Below, one piece after another: positions 1 to 6,495 of a stretch of DNA of 7,045 nucleotides; the first letter of the stretch is position 1, and each line of letters opens with the position of its first letter. The notes under the pieces are model-generated. The model saw nothing but the letters and a program-made list of their open reading frames with translations. It ran no database searches and was not told the origin of the DNA. This DNA is from Rickettsiales bacterium (GTDB lineage: Bacteria; Pseudomonadota; Alphaproteobacteria; Rickettsiales; UBA1997): contig JAITBB010000069.1 in the NCBI GenBank assembly GCA_031283795.1, forward strand, positions 1-7,045, in the 5' to 3' direction. A program made the position numbers and the translations under genes.

Positions 1-1074
1 ACACAGGACGAAATAAAGAAGGCATACAGAAAGAAGGCTATGGAGTTCCATCCGGACAGAAATCCCAACAATAGGGAGGCAGAGGCCAAGTTTAAGGAGG
101 CGGCAGAGGCCTATGACGTGCTCCATGACACCGAAAAGAGGGCCACCTACGACAAGTATGGTCATGAGGCCTTCACAAAGGGAGCTGCCGGAGGTGGGGG
201 TTTCGGTGGGTTCGGCAGTGCAAATTTTAGTGATTTCAGTGACATTTTTAGCTCCTTTTCGGACATATTCTCAGATCTTGGGGGTGGCAGAAAGAAAAAG
301 GGCGGTGCTGTAGATGGTTCCGACCTAAGATATGATGTGAGTCTAACTCTAGAGGAGGCATATGCAGGGAAGTCCATCGATATAGGTTTTACAACTATGG
401 TCAAGTGTGACGACTGCAACGGGACCGGCTCGGCCGACAGCAGTGGCTCTATAACCTGCTCGGAGTGTAATGGTACCGGGAGTTCAAGGGTTCAGCAGGG
501 ATTTTTCATTATGGAGCAAACCTGTAGAAAATGTAGAGGTACCGGAAAGATCATAAAAAAACCATGCAAAAAGTGTAACGGGACCGGCAGAAGCCAGAGG
601 GCAAGAAATCTCTCAGTCAAGGTTCCGGCGGGGGTGGATAATGGTAGTAGAATAAAACTAGCGGGAGAAGGAGAAGCGGGTCAGAATGGTGGAAGAACCG
701 GGGACCTCTTTGTTGTGGTAAATGTAGAGAAGCATAGAGTCTTTGCTAGGGACAGAAATGATCTCCATATAATTGCCGGCATACTGCCGACAACGGCTAT
801 GGTAGGTGGGGAAATAGAGGTTCCAACCATAGATGGAGGAAAGGCCATCGTTAAAATCCCCGAGGGAACCCAGAATGACGATAGGATAAAACTCAATGGG
901 AAGGGCATGCCAGTGCTAGGTGGAGCTACGCGAAGAGGCGATCAGGTGGTGAACGTTAAAATTGAAATTCCGAAAAATCTAACGGATGAGGAGAAGAAGG
1001 CCGCCAAGAATCTAGACGATCTGCTGCACGGGTCCAAACGCGAGAGCACTTTTTTCAAGAAGTGGTTTAAATAG
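1..1074 (+). CDS. dnaJ: Chaperone protein DnaJ (Hsp40), 5' end cut by the window edge
   Basis: DnaJ is the cytoplasmic Hsp40 co-chaperone that delivers unfolded clients to DnaK and stimulates its ATPase. The frame is open from base 1; the first in-frame ATG, at 40, lies inside helix II of the J-domain and is not the start. Numbering the 357 visible residues from base 1, HPD is at 17-19. Next comes a Gly/Phe-rich stretch (about 60-100, with repeated FSDIF), then four zinc-binding CxxCxGxG motifs at 136, 153, 175 and 189, then the C-terminal client-binding domains. The motif spacing (17, 22, 14) equals that of E. coli DnaJ. Aligning HPD with E. coli 33-35 suggests about 16 residues are missing, for a full length near 373. 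It ends in TAG and overlaps the end of the convergent trmB by 8 nt. Whether dnaK or grpE lies upstream cannot be seen. All hallmark residues are intact, so identification is secure. Confidence 0.97.
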   Translation, partial: TQDEIKKAYRKKAMEFHPDRNPNNREAEAKFKEAAEAYDVLHDTEKRATYDKYGHEAFTKGAAGGGGFGGFGSANFSDFSDIFSSFSDIFSDLGGGRKKKGGAVDGSDLRYDVSLTLEEAYAGKSIDIGFTTMVKCDDCNGTGSADSSGSITCSECNGTGSSRVQQGFFIMEQTCRKCRGTGKIIKKPCKKCNGTGRSQRARNLSVKVPAGVDNGSRIKLAGEGEAGQNGGRTGDLFVVVNVEKHRVFARDRNDLHIIAGILPTTAMVGGEIEVPTIDGGKAIVKIPEGTQNDDRIKLNGKGMPVLGGATRRGDQVVNVKIEIPKNLTDEEKKAAKNLDDLLHGSKRESTFFKKWFK

Positions 1075-1744
1075 TCCGGCAAGTTCTGCCCTCTATAAAA
1101 AAAGTCTCTCTTCCGGATTTTTTTGCCTTCTCCTGGTACCTGGTCTCGATCCACCAGGCTGGTTCCCCTCGGCATTCATCGGGATTGGCGGGGACTGGTC
1201 CAAACAGGCGGCTATTGTCCATTAGACTGAGAATAGATTTTGCGTAGTCCTCCGAATCCGTTGCAAAAAACACAGCACCACCGGTTTTTAGCTTTCTATG
1301 GGTAAGCTCTAGGAAACTGCCATCGACAATTCTCTTTTTCATCTGTTTCCGCTTTGGCCATGGGTCTGGAAATAGGACAAAGATTTCATCGAAATATTCA
1401 TTTCCAGCTTCCTCGAGGAATATTCTCGCATCTCCGTTAAATATTCTAATATTTTCGACACCTCTAGCCAGAATAAGTCCCAGTAGGTTCACAACCCCCC
1501 TGCTGTAAACCTCGCAGCCAATGTGATTCGCACTCTGCTCGTCTAGAGCCCTTCTGATCAGGCTTTCTCCATAGCCAAAACCAATTTCCAGGTAATTCAC
1601 CTCGTTTCTAGCCCGCAGTTCTCCGGGATTGATAAGGTACCCGGGTAGCACGTTCATCAGCAGGTGTTGGCCCTCTAGTCCCATTGCCCTACCGTTTATC
1701 CGACCAAAGCTCCTTAGATTTTTCCTGTTGTCCAGTATAGCCAT
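1067..1744 (-). CDS. trmB: tRNA (guanine-N7-)-methyltransferase TrmB
   Basis: TrmB uses S-adenosylmethionine to make m7G at position 46 in the variable loop of many tRNAs. The 225-residue protein has the usual family length. It shows the N-terminal [10 protein letters not shown] (10-19), the SAM-binding motif EIGFGYGE (53-60), GCEVY (76-80), NGDA (103-106) and the signature FPDPWPKRK (125-133). The end retains the T-x-Y-x-x-K...G pattern (201-211). I chose the ATG at 1744 because the conserved N-terminal motif would be lost from a later start such as M21. No Shine-Dalgarno sequence precedes it. The start lies inside the upstream TraX-like gene (31-nt overlap, different frame, same strand), which suggests co-transcription and translational coupling. 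The gene ends in TAA and overlaps dnaJ tail to tail. Identification is firm from the motifs. Confidence 0.95.
   Translation of the reverse strand: MAILDNRKNLRSFGRINGRAMGLEGQHLLMNVLPGYLINPGELRARNEVNYLEIGFGYGESLIRRALDEQSANHIGCEVYSRGVVNLLGLILARGVENIRIFNGDARIFLEEAGNEYFDEIFVLFPDPWPKRKQMKKRIVDGSFLELTHRKLKTGGAVFFATDSEDYAKSILSLMDNSRLFGPVPANPDECRGEPAWWIETRYQEKAKKSGRETFFIEGRTCRTI
1075..1124 (+). terminator. Possible intrinsic terminator of dnaJ, inside the trmB 3' end
   Basis: TCCGG (1075-1079), directly after the dnaJ stop, pairs with CCGGA (1113-1117) and is followed by seven T (1118-1124). The stem is short and the loop long (33 nt), so this is a weak candidate. It lies within the trmB coding region on the other strand, where the T-run is read as A and would not terminate trmB. 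Confidence 0.28.
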
Positions 1745-2469
1745 ATGCTAATGATCATAAAGATTACATGCTGAAAAAAGAACAGCTCAACGGAGTACCT
1801 AGAGATAAACATGAAAGAATCCCTACAGGGCACATTTTTGAATTCTCTGGGCTTAAATTTGATAAATGTGACATATAGAATTGAGAAAATCAGGAACAGA
1901 AACAGTGAATGGACAATACCGAAACTCATATGAGCCACCTGGCTACAGAAAAATATTAGGAATATCGTTGCCATCAGAATTTTATCTCTCAGGGTTTTCT
2001 CACTCTTCCTACATATTCTGCCGCAGAAAATCAGGGCGGTAAAATATGTGCCATATTCCCAGAGGTTACCGGAGAGCTCCCCAAGTAGTAGCAGAACCAC
2101 CATAGTTGAAAAGAATGCCGTGTTGCTGGTGCTATAGAGAGTGCTTAGCCGATCCGTAAAGAGGTTCGATATATAAAAGCTATACAGTATGTTGAGTGGG
2201 AATATACTATTGTAAAAATGAGCTTGGACTATACTCAGGAGAATCGCATAGAGAGCGACTCTATCCATTTTCTTTTTTCTATTGGTTCCGAAGAGAAATG
2301 CATATATAGGAGCGGATGTGCGGCCTATGACTCTGAGAAGCTTGATCCCACCGAATACGAAAAGCCCTGCGTGATCCACAAGCATGGTGAAAAAGGCTAT
2401 GTTCTTCAAAAGGTCATAGCTGTTAAATTCTCCACTATCTTTCAGTCTCCTTAGAATCATATTCTGCAT
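1714..2469 (-). CDS. TraX-family membrane protein (putative acyltransferase-like)
   Basis: A 251-residue polytopic membrane protein resembling the TraX family, whose F-plasmid founder (about 248 residues) N-acetylates pilin. The family pattern is clear near the N-terminus: LLKNIAFFTMLVDHAG (20-35), then LLRVIGRTSAPIYAFLF (44-60). Hydrophobic segments follow at about 70-101, 117-151, 164-204 and 217-246, the last containing SRYSVELFFFQH, which fits the family's final helix. The ATG at 2469 follows directly on an in-frame TGA; a second ATG at 2460 is equally possible, and neither has a clear Shine-Dalgarno sequence. The 3' end overlaps trmB by 31 nt, so the two are probably one unit. No conjugation or pilus-assembly gene is in view. 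Chromosomal TraX-like proteins generally have unproven substrates, so a role in acylating an envelope polymer or pilin is only inference. Family assignment rests on motif recognition and is fairly sure. Confidence 0.75.
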   Translation of the reverse strand: MQNMILRRLKDSGEFNSYDLLKNIAFFTMLVDHAGLFVFGGIKLLRVIGRTSAPIYAFLFGTNRKKKMDRVALYAILLSIVQAHFYNSIFPLNILYSFYISNLFTDRLSTLYSTSNTAFFSTMVVLLLLGELSGNLWEYGTYFTALIFCGRICRKSEKTLRDKILMATIFLIFFCSQVAHMSFGIVHSLFLFLIFSILYVTFIKFKPREFKNVPCRDSFMFISRYSVELFFFQHVIFMIISIWLYWTTGKI

Positions 2470-2737
2470 TCAAAATATTTGGGGAATTTGACTGGTAAGT
2501 TTCACCCTTTTCTCCATTCTCTAGATATGTCTCGGCTAATCCGAGGATGGCCTCTTCAAATTCTCATCTGGTCAAATCTCCACTGCTGAGTCTAAACTCA
2601 TTTTCCTTTAGATGCAATATAAATTTAGACCACTAATTTACCGAATATATTTCCCAATGCAGTTCTGGGAATAATTCATGATTCCTATAGTTGTAATCCC
2701 AGGTACTGGTTTTTCTTCGGAGGCATTGGAGCAAATA
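2435..2737 (-). pseudogene. Possible decayed gene upstream of the traX-like gene
   Basis: Read on the - strand, one frame runs from just after a TAA (2740-2738) to a TAG (2437-2435), interrupted only by TAG (2635-2633) and TGA (2566-2564). The segments look protein-like, with a mixed polar and hydrophobic composition: for example HELFPELHWEIYSVN before the first stop, then FILHLKENEFRLSSGDLTR, then EFEEAILGLAETYLENGEK. The last 42 codons have no usual start codon and overlap the start of the traX-like gene by 35 nt. I do not recognise the protein. Open segments of 34, 22 and 42 codons are not far beyond chance at this base composition, so this is a weak call. Reading TGA as tryptophan would not rescue the frame because a TAG is also present. 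Confidence 0.25.
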
Positions 2738-2909
2738 TTAAAAAGCTCCGTCTGTCCTCGATTCACTATTCGGAGTCGGATCTAGCGCTGGTCAAGAGTG
2801 ATTAGTTGTTTTTCTGGAGAGGTTGGAGACAGTTCTATTTACTTGACATAGCTAAAATTATCCGATTATATCTTGTCGAAACAGAAATCGCTAACTTCCT
2901 GAGGTATGT
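2470..2909. other. 440-bp spacer between divergent traX-like and prepilin genes, no intact gene
   Basis: No frame with a convincing start and length is present. The - strand holds a broken frame described separately. Small inverted repeats occur at 2531-2545 (CTCGG, 5-nt loop, CCGAG) and 2651-2671 (TTCCCA, 9-nt loop, TGGGAA); neither has a T-tract. The right end contains a sigma-70-like promoter for the prepilin gene. I see no tRNA-like fold and no obvious promoter for the traX-like gene. Confidence 0.6.
2843..2872 (+). promoter_or_regulatory. Sigma-70-like promoter for the prepilin gene
   Basis: A perfect -35 hexamer TTGACA (2843-2848) is followed, 18 nt later, by TATATC (2867-2872), a 4/6 match to the -10 consensus in an AT-rich context. 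Transcription would start near 2880, about 30 nt before the prepilin ATG. Position, strand and spacing fit, but the -10 is imperfect. Confidence 0.5.
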
Positions 2910-3584
2910 ATGAAAAATTGTTGGCAATATTTTAAGAGGGGCTTTTCCCTTGTGGAATTCTCCATGGTCTTGGCTGCCATGGGTCTTCTCATTTTGGCTC
3001 TGACAAGAACTGCAATTCTAATAAATCGGGTGGCAACAGAGCGCGTCATAACAGAAATAGCAATATTAGACGCGGCGCTGGCGCAATACCGAAGGAGAGT
3101 GGGAGAATCTATAGTCTCAGATAGGGGTATGTTGCCAATGAAAGATATATTGGAAAAGAGTGCACTCCGTGGTGCTCTAAACCAGGATGGCGCAGTGGCA
3201 TCGAAATACAGAGCGGGGAGCTACTGGATATTAGCCAACATGAAATCTATGGCCAAAGAGAGTGATAACTCGGCCATAGCAGAATCTGGAAAAAGCACAT
3301 CCAGCCCTGTTCTAATCCTAACCGGGCGAGACAGGAGTGGAAGGTACGGTCTTGGCAGCATAACGGCTGCAGGCTTTGCAAATATCAGTTCGAAATTTAA
3401 GGGACTAAAATTTGTTAATGTCAGCGAACGGCTATCAATGGCAAGAACAGCCACAATCCTACACAGAGATCCCACTATGACTAGAGGAATGGAAAAGATT
3501 AGTGGCAATGACAAAGAAACTATGAAAAATCTAAGAAAAACTGGAGAAAAATGTAATCTGGTTGTGGAAGTACTCGATCCATAG
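2910..3584 (+). CDS. Prepilin-type N-terminal cleavage/methylation domain protein (pseudopilin-like)
   Basis: A 224-residue protein with a class III (type IV pilin-like) signal. A short basic leader ending KRG (9-11) precedes FSLVEFSMVLAAMGLLILAL, with the cleavage site after G11 and the conserved Glu at position 5 of the mature protein (E16). This is what prepilin peptidase PilD recognises; the hydrophobic helix (about 12-31) would anchor the subunit in the inner membrane or pack it into a pilus or type II secretion pseudopilus. The remaining 190 residues (rich in K, R, S) show no domain I recognise, and there is no C-terminal disulfide-loop pattern typical of major pilins. Shine-Dalgarno GAGG (2901-2904) lies 5 nt before the ATG, which decides the start. 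No pilus-assembly or secretion gene is in view, so it is an orphan here. It ends 22 nt from the convergent sfsA stop. The N-terminal domain call is secure; the function is not. Confidence 0.85.
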   Translation: MKNCWQYFKRGFSLVEFSMVLAAMGLLILALTRTAILINRVATERVITEIAILDAALAQYRRRVGESIVSDRGMLPMKDILEKSALRGALNQDGAVASKYRAGSYWILANMKSMAKESDNSAIAESGKSTSSPVLILTGRDRSGRYGLGSITAAGFANISSKFKGLKFVNVSERLSMARTATILHRDPTMTRGMEKISGNDKETMKNLRKTGEKCNLVVEVLDP

Positions 3585-3606
3585 AGGTGGTCGGCCTAAA
3601 CCTAAT

Positions 3607-4344
3607 CTAAGAGGGCATTCTGTAGTAGTCAACTAGACTAATTCCCTTTTCTGTGAATTTTGCATTGACCTGCCAGAATTCAACTCCGGAACGCCGAGTT
3701 TTCTGCACAACGCTGCCAACAGTGCTGTTTTCATCCGGCTTTGGATCAAATATATCGGCCTCAAACATAAAGAAAACCAGGATTATGGCCCTTTTATGTT
3801 TGGATAGCTCTCCCATATGCTTTATAAACCTATCGATAGAGTAGAGGTGTTCACTCTCGGTAAATCGCACATATTTACCCGTGACATAGTCATCCCTCAG
3901 GGGCAGCAGCACCATTGGACTCTTGACCTCCAGATAGATCTCATCGTCTATAACAAAATCTAGTCTTGATTCGCCAACTCTCTGTTCTCTCTTCAGACTA
4001 AAGTCTTTCCCCTTAAGCCCGATAATGTCAGACAATTGACCACTCCTCAGGAAATAGTCTATATAGTTGTTAGCTCGGGTCTGATTTATGCCTATCCACT
4101 TCTTGTGGGGGTCATTGACCTCATTGAGAGATATGGCCTCTACAGTGTATCTAGTCCTCCTCTTCTCATCCTCGGCACTTCTAAGAAGGCATGGAACTTT
4201 GCCATCAAAGATAACCCTAGCGATTCTTCCAGTACATGGACAATGGCAGGTCGTCAGAACACCATCAACCAAAACATTCATAATAAACCTGTTAGGTCTA
4301 TTGACCACCACGCCCTCTCTGAGAGGCTTCTCAAATTTCATCAT
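3607..4344 (-). CDS. sfsA: SfsA family protein (sugar fermentation stimulation protein; DNA-binding/nuclease-like)
   Basis: SfsA was described in E. coli as a DNA-binding regulator of maltose metabolism, and the family has a PD-(D/E)XK nuclease-like fold. From ATG 4344 the protein has 245 residues (E. coli about 234). Family motifs: FEKPLREGVVVNRPNRF near the N-terminus, HCPCTGR (34-40), and the putative active-site pair SRLDF (126-130) and LEVKS (138-142), giving Asp and Glu-x-Lys. The usual FPDAxTxRGxKHL segment is degenerate here (FTES...FIKHMGEL). I chose 4344 because E. coli SfsA begins at the equivalent residue. ATG 4341, ATG 4377 (256 aa) and TTG 4383 (258 aa) are also in frame, and none has a clear Shine-Dalgarno sequence. 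It lies 48 nt (9-15 nt for the longer starts) after the secG stop on the same strand, so it is probably co-transcribed with secG. The family call is good; the physiological role is not established from sequence. Confidence 0.88.
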   Translation of the reverse strand: MMKFEKPLREGVVVNRPNRFIMNVLVDGVLTTCHCPCTGRIARVIFDGKVPCLLRSAEDEKRRTRYTVEAISLNEVNDPHKKWIGINQTRANNYIDYFLRSGQLSDIIGLKGKDFSLKREQRVGESRLDFVIDDEIYLEVKSPMVLLPLRDDYVTGKYVRFTESEHLYSIDRFIKHMGELSKHKRAIILVFFMFEADIFDPKPDENSTVGSVVQKTRRSGVEFWQVNAKFTEKGISLVDYYRMPS

Positions 4345-4392
4345 CGGACGACTATTCTGACGAGCACTCGGTGCCATAGACAAGCACTGATT

Positions 4393-4698
4393 CTACTGCT
4401 TATTTTCTAGGGTCCTATGCTCCAGGTAATCCCTGACCAGACTCCTATTTCTCGCATACTTCCGCGCTGATATGGCCGTGAGGACAGCAGAGTTTATCAT
4501 AAGAAAAGTACCAAGGGCTATAGTGAATTTTGTAATAAAATCCATAGACGTTCGTCTAGTGGCGGATCCAAACTTAGAATTGCCAGAACTTATATTGCTT
4601 AGCGCATCCTCATCTGAGGATTGCAGCAGCACCACCACAACCAGCAGCGCACAGGCCAAAATTTGGAAGACGAACAAAATCAGAAGGCTACCACTCAT
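4393..4698 (-). CDS. secG: Preprotein translocase subunit SecG
   Basis: SecG is the small auxiliary subunit of the SecYEG channel that exports unfolded proteins across the inner membrane. The 101-residue protein is close to the family's usual size. It has two membrane segments (about 4-26 and 54-77) separated by a polar loop. The first ends in the typical VVVVLLQSS (20-28), and the loop carries the conserved FGSA (43-46) before the second helix. The tail (78-101) is basic and polar. The ATG at 4698 has no good Shine-Dalgarno sequence. A short upstream frame with a strong one ends 11 nt inside secG, so translation may be coupled. tpiA, a frequent upstream neighbour of secG in bacteria, is not present. 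sfsA follows closely on the same strand. No recognisable promoter was found for this pair. Confidence 0.9.
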   Translation of the reverse strand: MSGSLLILFVFQILACALLVVVVLLQSSDEDALSNISSGNSKFGSATRRTSMDFITKFTIALGTFLMINSAVLTAISARKYARNRSLVRDYLEHRTLENKQ

Positions 4699-4789
4699 TG
4701 AAATCCACTAATACTGGGAACGATGGTGCTAGGTTAGTCGGATCAATATTGATGTCAATGTCTAGAAAAAACACGGGACCAGCCTCCAT
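4688..4789 (-). CDS. Possible small leader peptide overlapping the secG start
   Basis: A 33-codon frame from ATG 4789, or 28 codons from GTG 4774, ends in TAG at 4690-4688, 11 nt inside secG in a different frame. GGAGG (4787-4783) sits 8 nt before the GTG, one of the best ribosome binding sites in the window, whereas secG itself has none. The peptide from the GTG reads (M)FFLDIDINIDPTNLAPSF and then PVLVDFNEW. It matches no family I can name; a loose likeness to thioredoxin-fold segments is too short to trust. The layout fits translational coupling, in which ribosomes finishing the small frame re-initiate at the secG ATG. It could equally be a chance frame. Confidence 0.35.
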   Translation of the reverse strand: MEAGPVFFLDIDINIDPTNLAPSFPVLVDFNEW

Positions 4790-4962
4790 TCCCCATTTTC
4801 AGCGAATCATTTGTCCTACACGGCATTTTATTACGAATGTTTCCACTGTGTGCTGCCCTACAGGGATTCTATCTAGCGATTCTCAATATTAAAAATCTCT
4901 ACAAAAAGATGCTTAGCACAAAACAGAGCGCAAAATAAGGCTAGTCCACTTATCATTTTCGG

Positions 4963-6159
4963 CTATAGTTCCGCCCCTATATCCTCTTTGGCAGCAGAGT
5001 TGCTCCTATCACCCGATTTTCCTCTCCGGCTCCATATCTGTTTCAGCCAGTTTGGATACCAATCTGGGTTATAGACAATATTAATGCCAATGGCACTGGT
5101 GATGACACTACAGGCAACAAAGTAGGCGGCATTTTCCAATAGATTGTCACATCTGTGTCTCGCTTTGGCAGGTTTTATCCCTGATCTAGCCGTTTTATAT
5201 TTTGCTCCATCACTAGATGACGTAGGGCTATCAGATTCCGTACTGGCAATATTTTCCCCTCTATCGGGCCCATCATCCCAGGTGTTGTTGGATTCGTCAC
5301 TTTTCTGATAGCTATCGGTGTCCTCTTCTCCATCTAAAAAGGTAGGCGAGGGGCTCGGCGATCTCACTAGATGGTTGTGGTCCATAGTTTCTAGCGTTGG
5401 AATATATAGTCTCCCCTCGAATTCTCTACCAATTTGAGAAGTTAATGAACGATAGTCTTCGGAAAAAACATTGTAGTCTGCGCATGTTATAATGCTATTA
5501 GAAGATTCAAAAAGCCCATCTTCCTTTTTCATCATTTCTCTCTCTGTCTCTTCTATTTCTCTCATCTTCGCTTCTTTCTTCCTCCTTTCTATATCCCTCC
5601 TTTCTATCTCCTTTCTTTTTCTGATTGGCAGAAAAGCAGGATTAGTATCGATTTCTTCGTATGGCAGTAGAGTATTTTCGGATTTACAACCGCCTATACC
5701 TAAGAAAATTTCAGTTACAACTGCGCCTCCTCCAACCATCGGTTCTCCTTCCATATCGTTTTGAATCGGAAACCCTGTGCTTGTCTCAGATGCCAGTGGC
5801 ACCTCAGAAACAGATGTTACAGTCATTATGCCTCCAGCAGGTGCTGCTGCAGCGGATTCTTCCTCCACCTCGGGTCTAGTGGGCTGTTTATTTTCATCCT
5901 CATAATTTATATTCTCGTCGCCATCAGCTATCTCATTGTCTCCTCTGGTTTGCCTATTGGTAGCTGTATCGGGTGTGCTATCTTCGGATGCATAATCATT
6001 AGATTCTGATGCGTCAGCATCAGCTCCAGATACAGTATTATCTGGTATGCCACTCTCTTCTCTTGGACTCGCACTGGCTAGATTTGGTCCAGCGGCAACT
6101 CCAAGGGATAAAATAATCAGGTTTATCGGTAACCATTTCGTCACGGGGTGTTTGCTCAT
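4963..6159 (-). CDS. Exported acidic low-complexity protein with C-terminal membrane anchor, function unknown
   Basis: I do not recognise this 398-residue protein. It starts with a Sec-type signal peptide: basic MSKHPVTK, a hydrophobic core (about 11-24) and a likely cleavage after ASA (28-30). A long acidic Ser/Asp/Glu/Thr-rich region follows (31-100), then a Gly/Val-rich patch (143-157). A highly charged helix or coiled coil rich in R, K and E spans 179-213, and a second acidic Ser/Pro-rich stretch 265-320. One membrane helix (about 343-363) precedes a basic tail with several Trp, so the positive-inside rule puts the bulk outside the cytoplasm and the tail inside. Cysteines are at 158, 226, 337 and 350. 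The ATG at 6159 was chosen because GGAG (6169-6166) precedes it by 6 nt; a TTG at 6171 would include that site. It may be a surface or periplasmic structural protein, but that is inference. A sigma-70 promoter lies just upstream. Confidence 0.8.
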   Translation of the reverse strand: MSKHPVTKWLPINLIILSLGVAAGPNLASASPREESGIPDNTVSGADADASESNDYASEDSTPDTATNRQTRGDNEIADGDENINYEDENKQPTRPEVEEESAAAAPAGGIMTVTSVSEVPLASETSTGFPIQNDMEGEPMVGGGAVVTEIFLGIGGCKSENTLLPYEEIDTNPAFLPIRKRKEIERRDIERRKKEAKMREIEETEREMMKKEDGLFESSNSIITCADYNVFSEDYRSLTSQIGREFEGRLYIPTLETMDHNHLVRSPSPSPTFLDGEEDTDSYQKSDESNNTWDDGPDRGENIASTESDSPTSSSDGAKYKTARSGIKPAKARHRCDNLLENAAYFVACSVITSAIGINIVYNPDWYPNWLKQIWSRRGKSGDRSNSAAKEDIGAEL

Positions 6160-6199
6160 TGATTTCTCCAAAATTATCCACTAGAAAGTAGGTGCATCA

Positions 6200-6227
6200 A
6201 TTATAATGCAAAAAATAATTTATTCAA
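6200..6227 (-). promoter_or_regulatory. Sigma-70 promoter of the exported acidic protein gene
   Basis: On the - strand, a perfect -10 TATAAT (6205-6200) is preceded, with a 16-nt spacer, by TTGAAT (6227-6222), a 4/6 match to the -35 consensus. Transcription would start near 6193, giving a leader of about 35 nt with GGAG in front of the ATG at 6159. Sequence, spacing and position all agree. Confidence 0.65.
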
Positions 6228-6298
6228 TAGTGGTAAAAATTTCGGACAGATCTCTATTCTGCGCTTCCGGTGATTTATTTGCCCTCCATAATATATTG

Positions 6299-6351
6299 TC
6301 ACGAGTATAGGCACAGTGCCGATGTTCCTGCTGGCACTAGAGCCTATGTGA
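6299..6351. repeat. 53-nt interrupted inverted repeat (large hairpin)
   Basis: Three nested arms pair. TCAC (6299-6302) pairs with GTGA (6348-6351), ATAGGC (6307-6312) with GCCTAT (6342-6347), and AGTGCC (6315-6320) with GGCACT (6333-6338), around a 12-nt loop (6321-6332). The arms are separated by a 4-nt bulge and a 2/3-nt internal loop, giving 16 perfect pairs. No run of T follows on either strand, so it is not a typical intrinsic terminator. It lies upstream of the - strand promoter and would be transcribed only from the exoD side. It could be a leader structure, a small RNA, or a protein-binding palindrome. Confidence 0.65.
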
Positions 6352-6427
6352 ATAAAATAGAGAACCTCTAGAGAATAGTCAAAACTCGTCCTGTTAAACC
6401 TCAGGGCATTTCCAGGATAAATTCTAT

Positions 6428-6456
6428 TTGCATTTAAAAGAAACTGAGCTTAGATT
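6428..6456 (+). promoter_or_regulatory. Weak candidate promoter for the exoD-like gene
   Basis: TTGCAT (6428-6433) and TAGATT (6451-6456) are separated by 17 nt. The hexamers match consensus at 3/6 and 4/6 positions. Transcription would start near 6463, giving a leader of about 70 nt that contains the hairpin at 6498-6515. In an AT-rich spacer such matches are common, so confidence is low. Confidence 0.25.
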
Positions 6457-6495
6457 CAACCATATAAAAGATGATTTTTATACATTACAAATGAA

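Noticed and set aside
2564..2566. In-frame TGA that would read well as tryptophan, hinting at a recoded genetic code
   Set aside because: The same frame also contains a TAG, and the intact genes use TGG for tryptophan with no internal TGA, so recoding is not supported.
2678..2782. A 34-codon + strand frame starting MIPIVVIPGTGFSSEAL with GGGA upstream
   Set aside because: It is short, begins directly after an in-frame stop, resembles no family I can name, and lies opposite the candidate - strand remnant; chance is the simpler explanation.
4036..4410. Two overlapping + strand frames of 90-124 codons opposite sfsA
   Set aside because: They lie entirely antisense to a gene with clear family motifs and show no domain or ribosome binding site of their own.
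4698..4892. A 64-codon + strand frame in the spacer upstream of secG
   Set aside because: No ribosome binding site and no recognisable motif, with a composition typical of translated non-coding DNA.
4873..4956. A 27-codon hydrophobic - strand frame (MISGLALFCALFCAKHLF...) just after the exported protein gene
   Set aside because: It could be a small membrane peptide, but it has no Shine-Dalgarno sequence at usable spacing and no independent support.
5492..6009. Three + strand frames rich in Ser, Leu and Ile opposite the exported acidic protein
   Set aside because: They are antisense images of its repetitive acidic and basic codons; the - strand gene has the promoter, ribosome binding site and signal peptide.
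6160..6171. Extending the exported protein to the TTG at 6171
   Set aside because: GGAG at 6169-6166 is the ribosome binding site for the ATG at 6159, so the TTG start would place that site inside the coding region.
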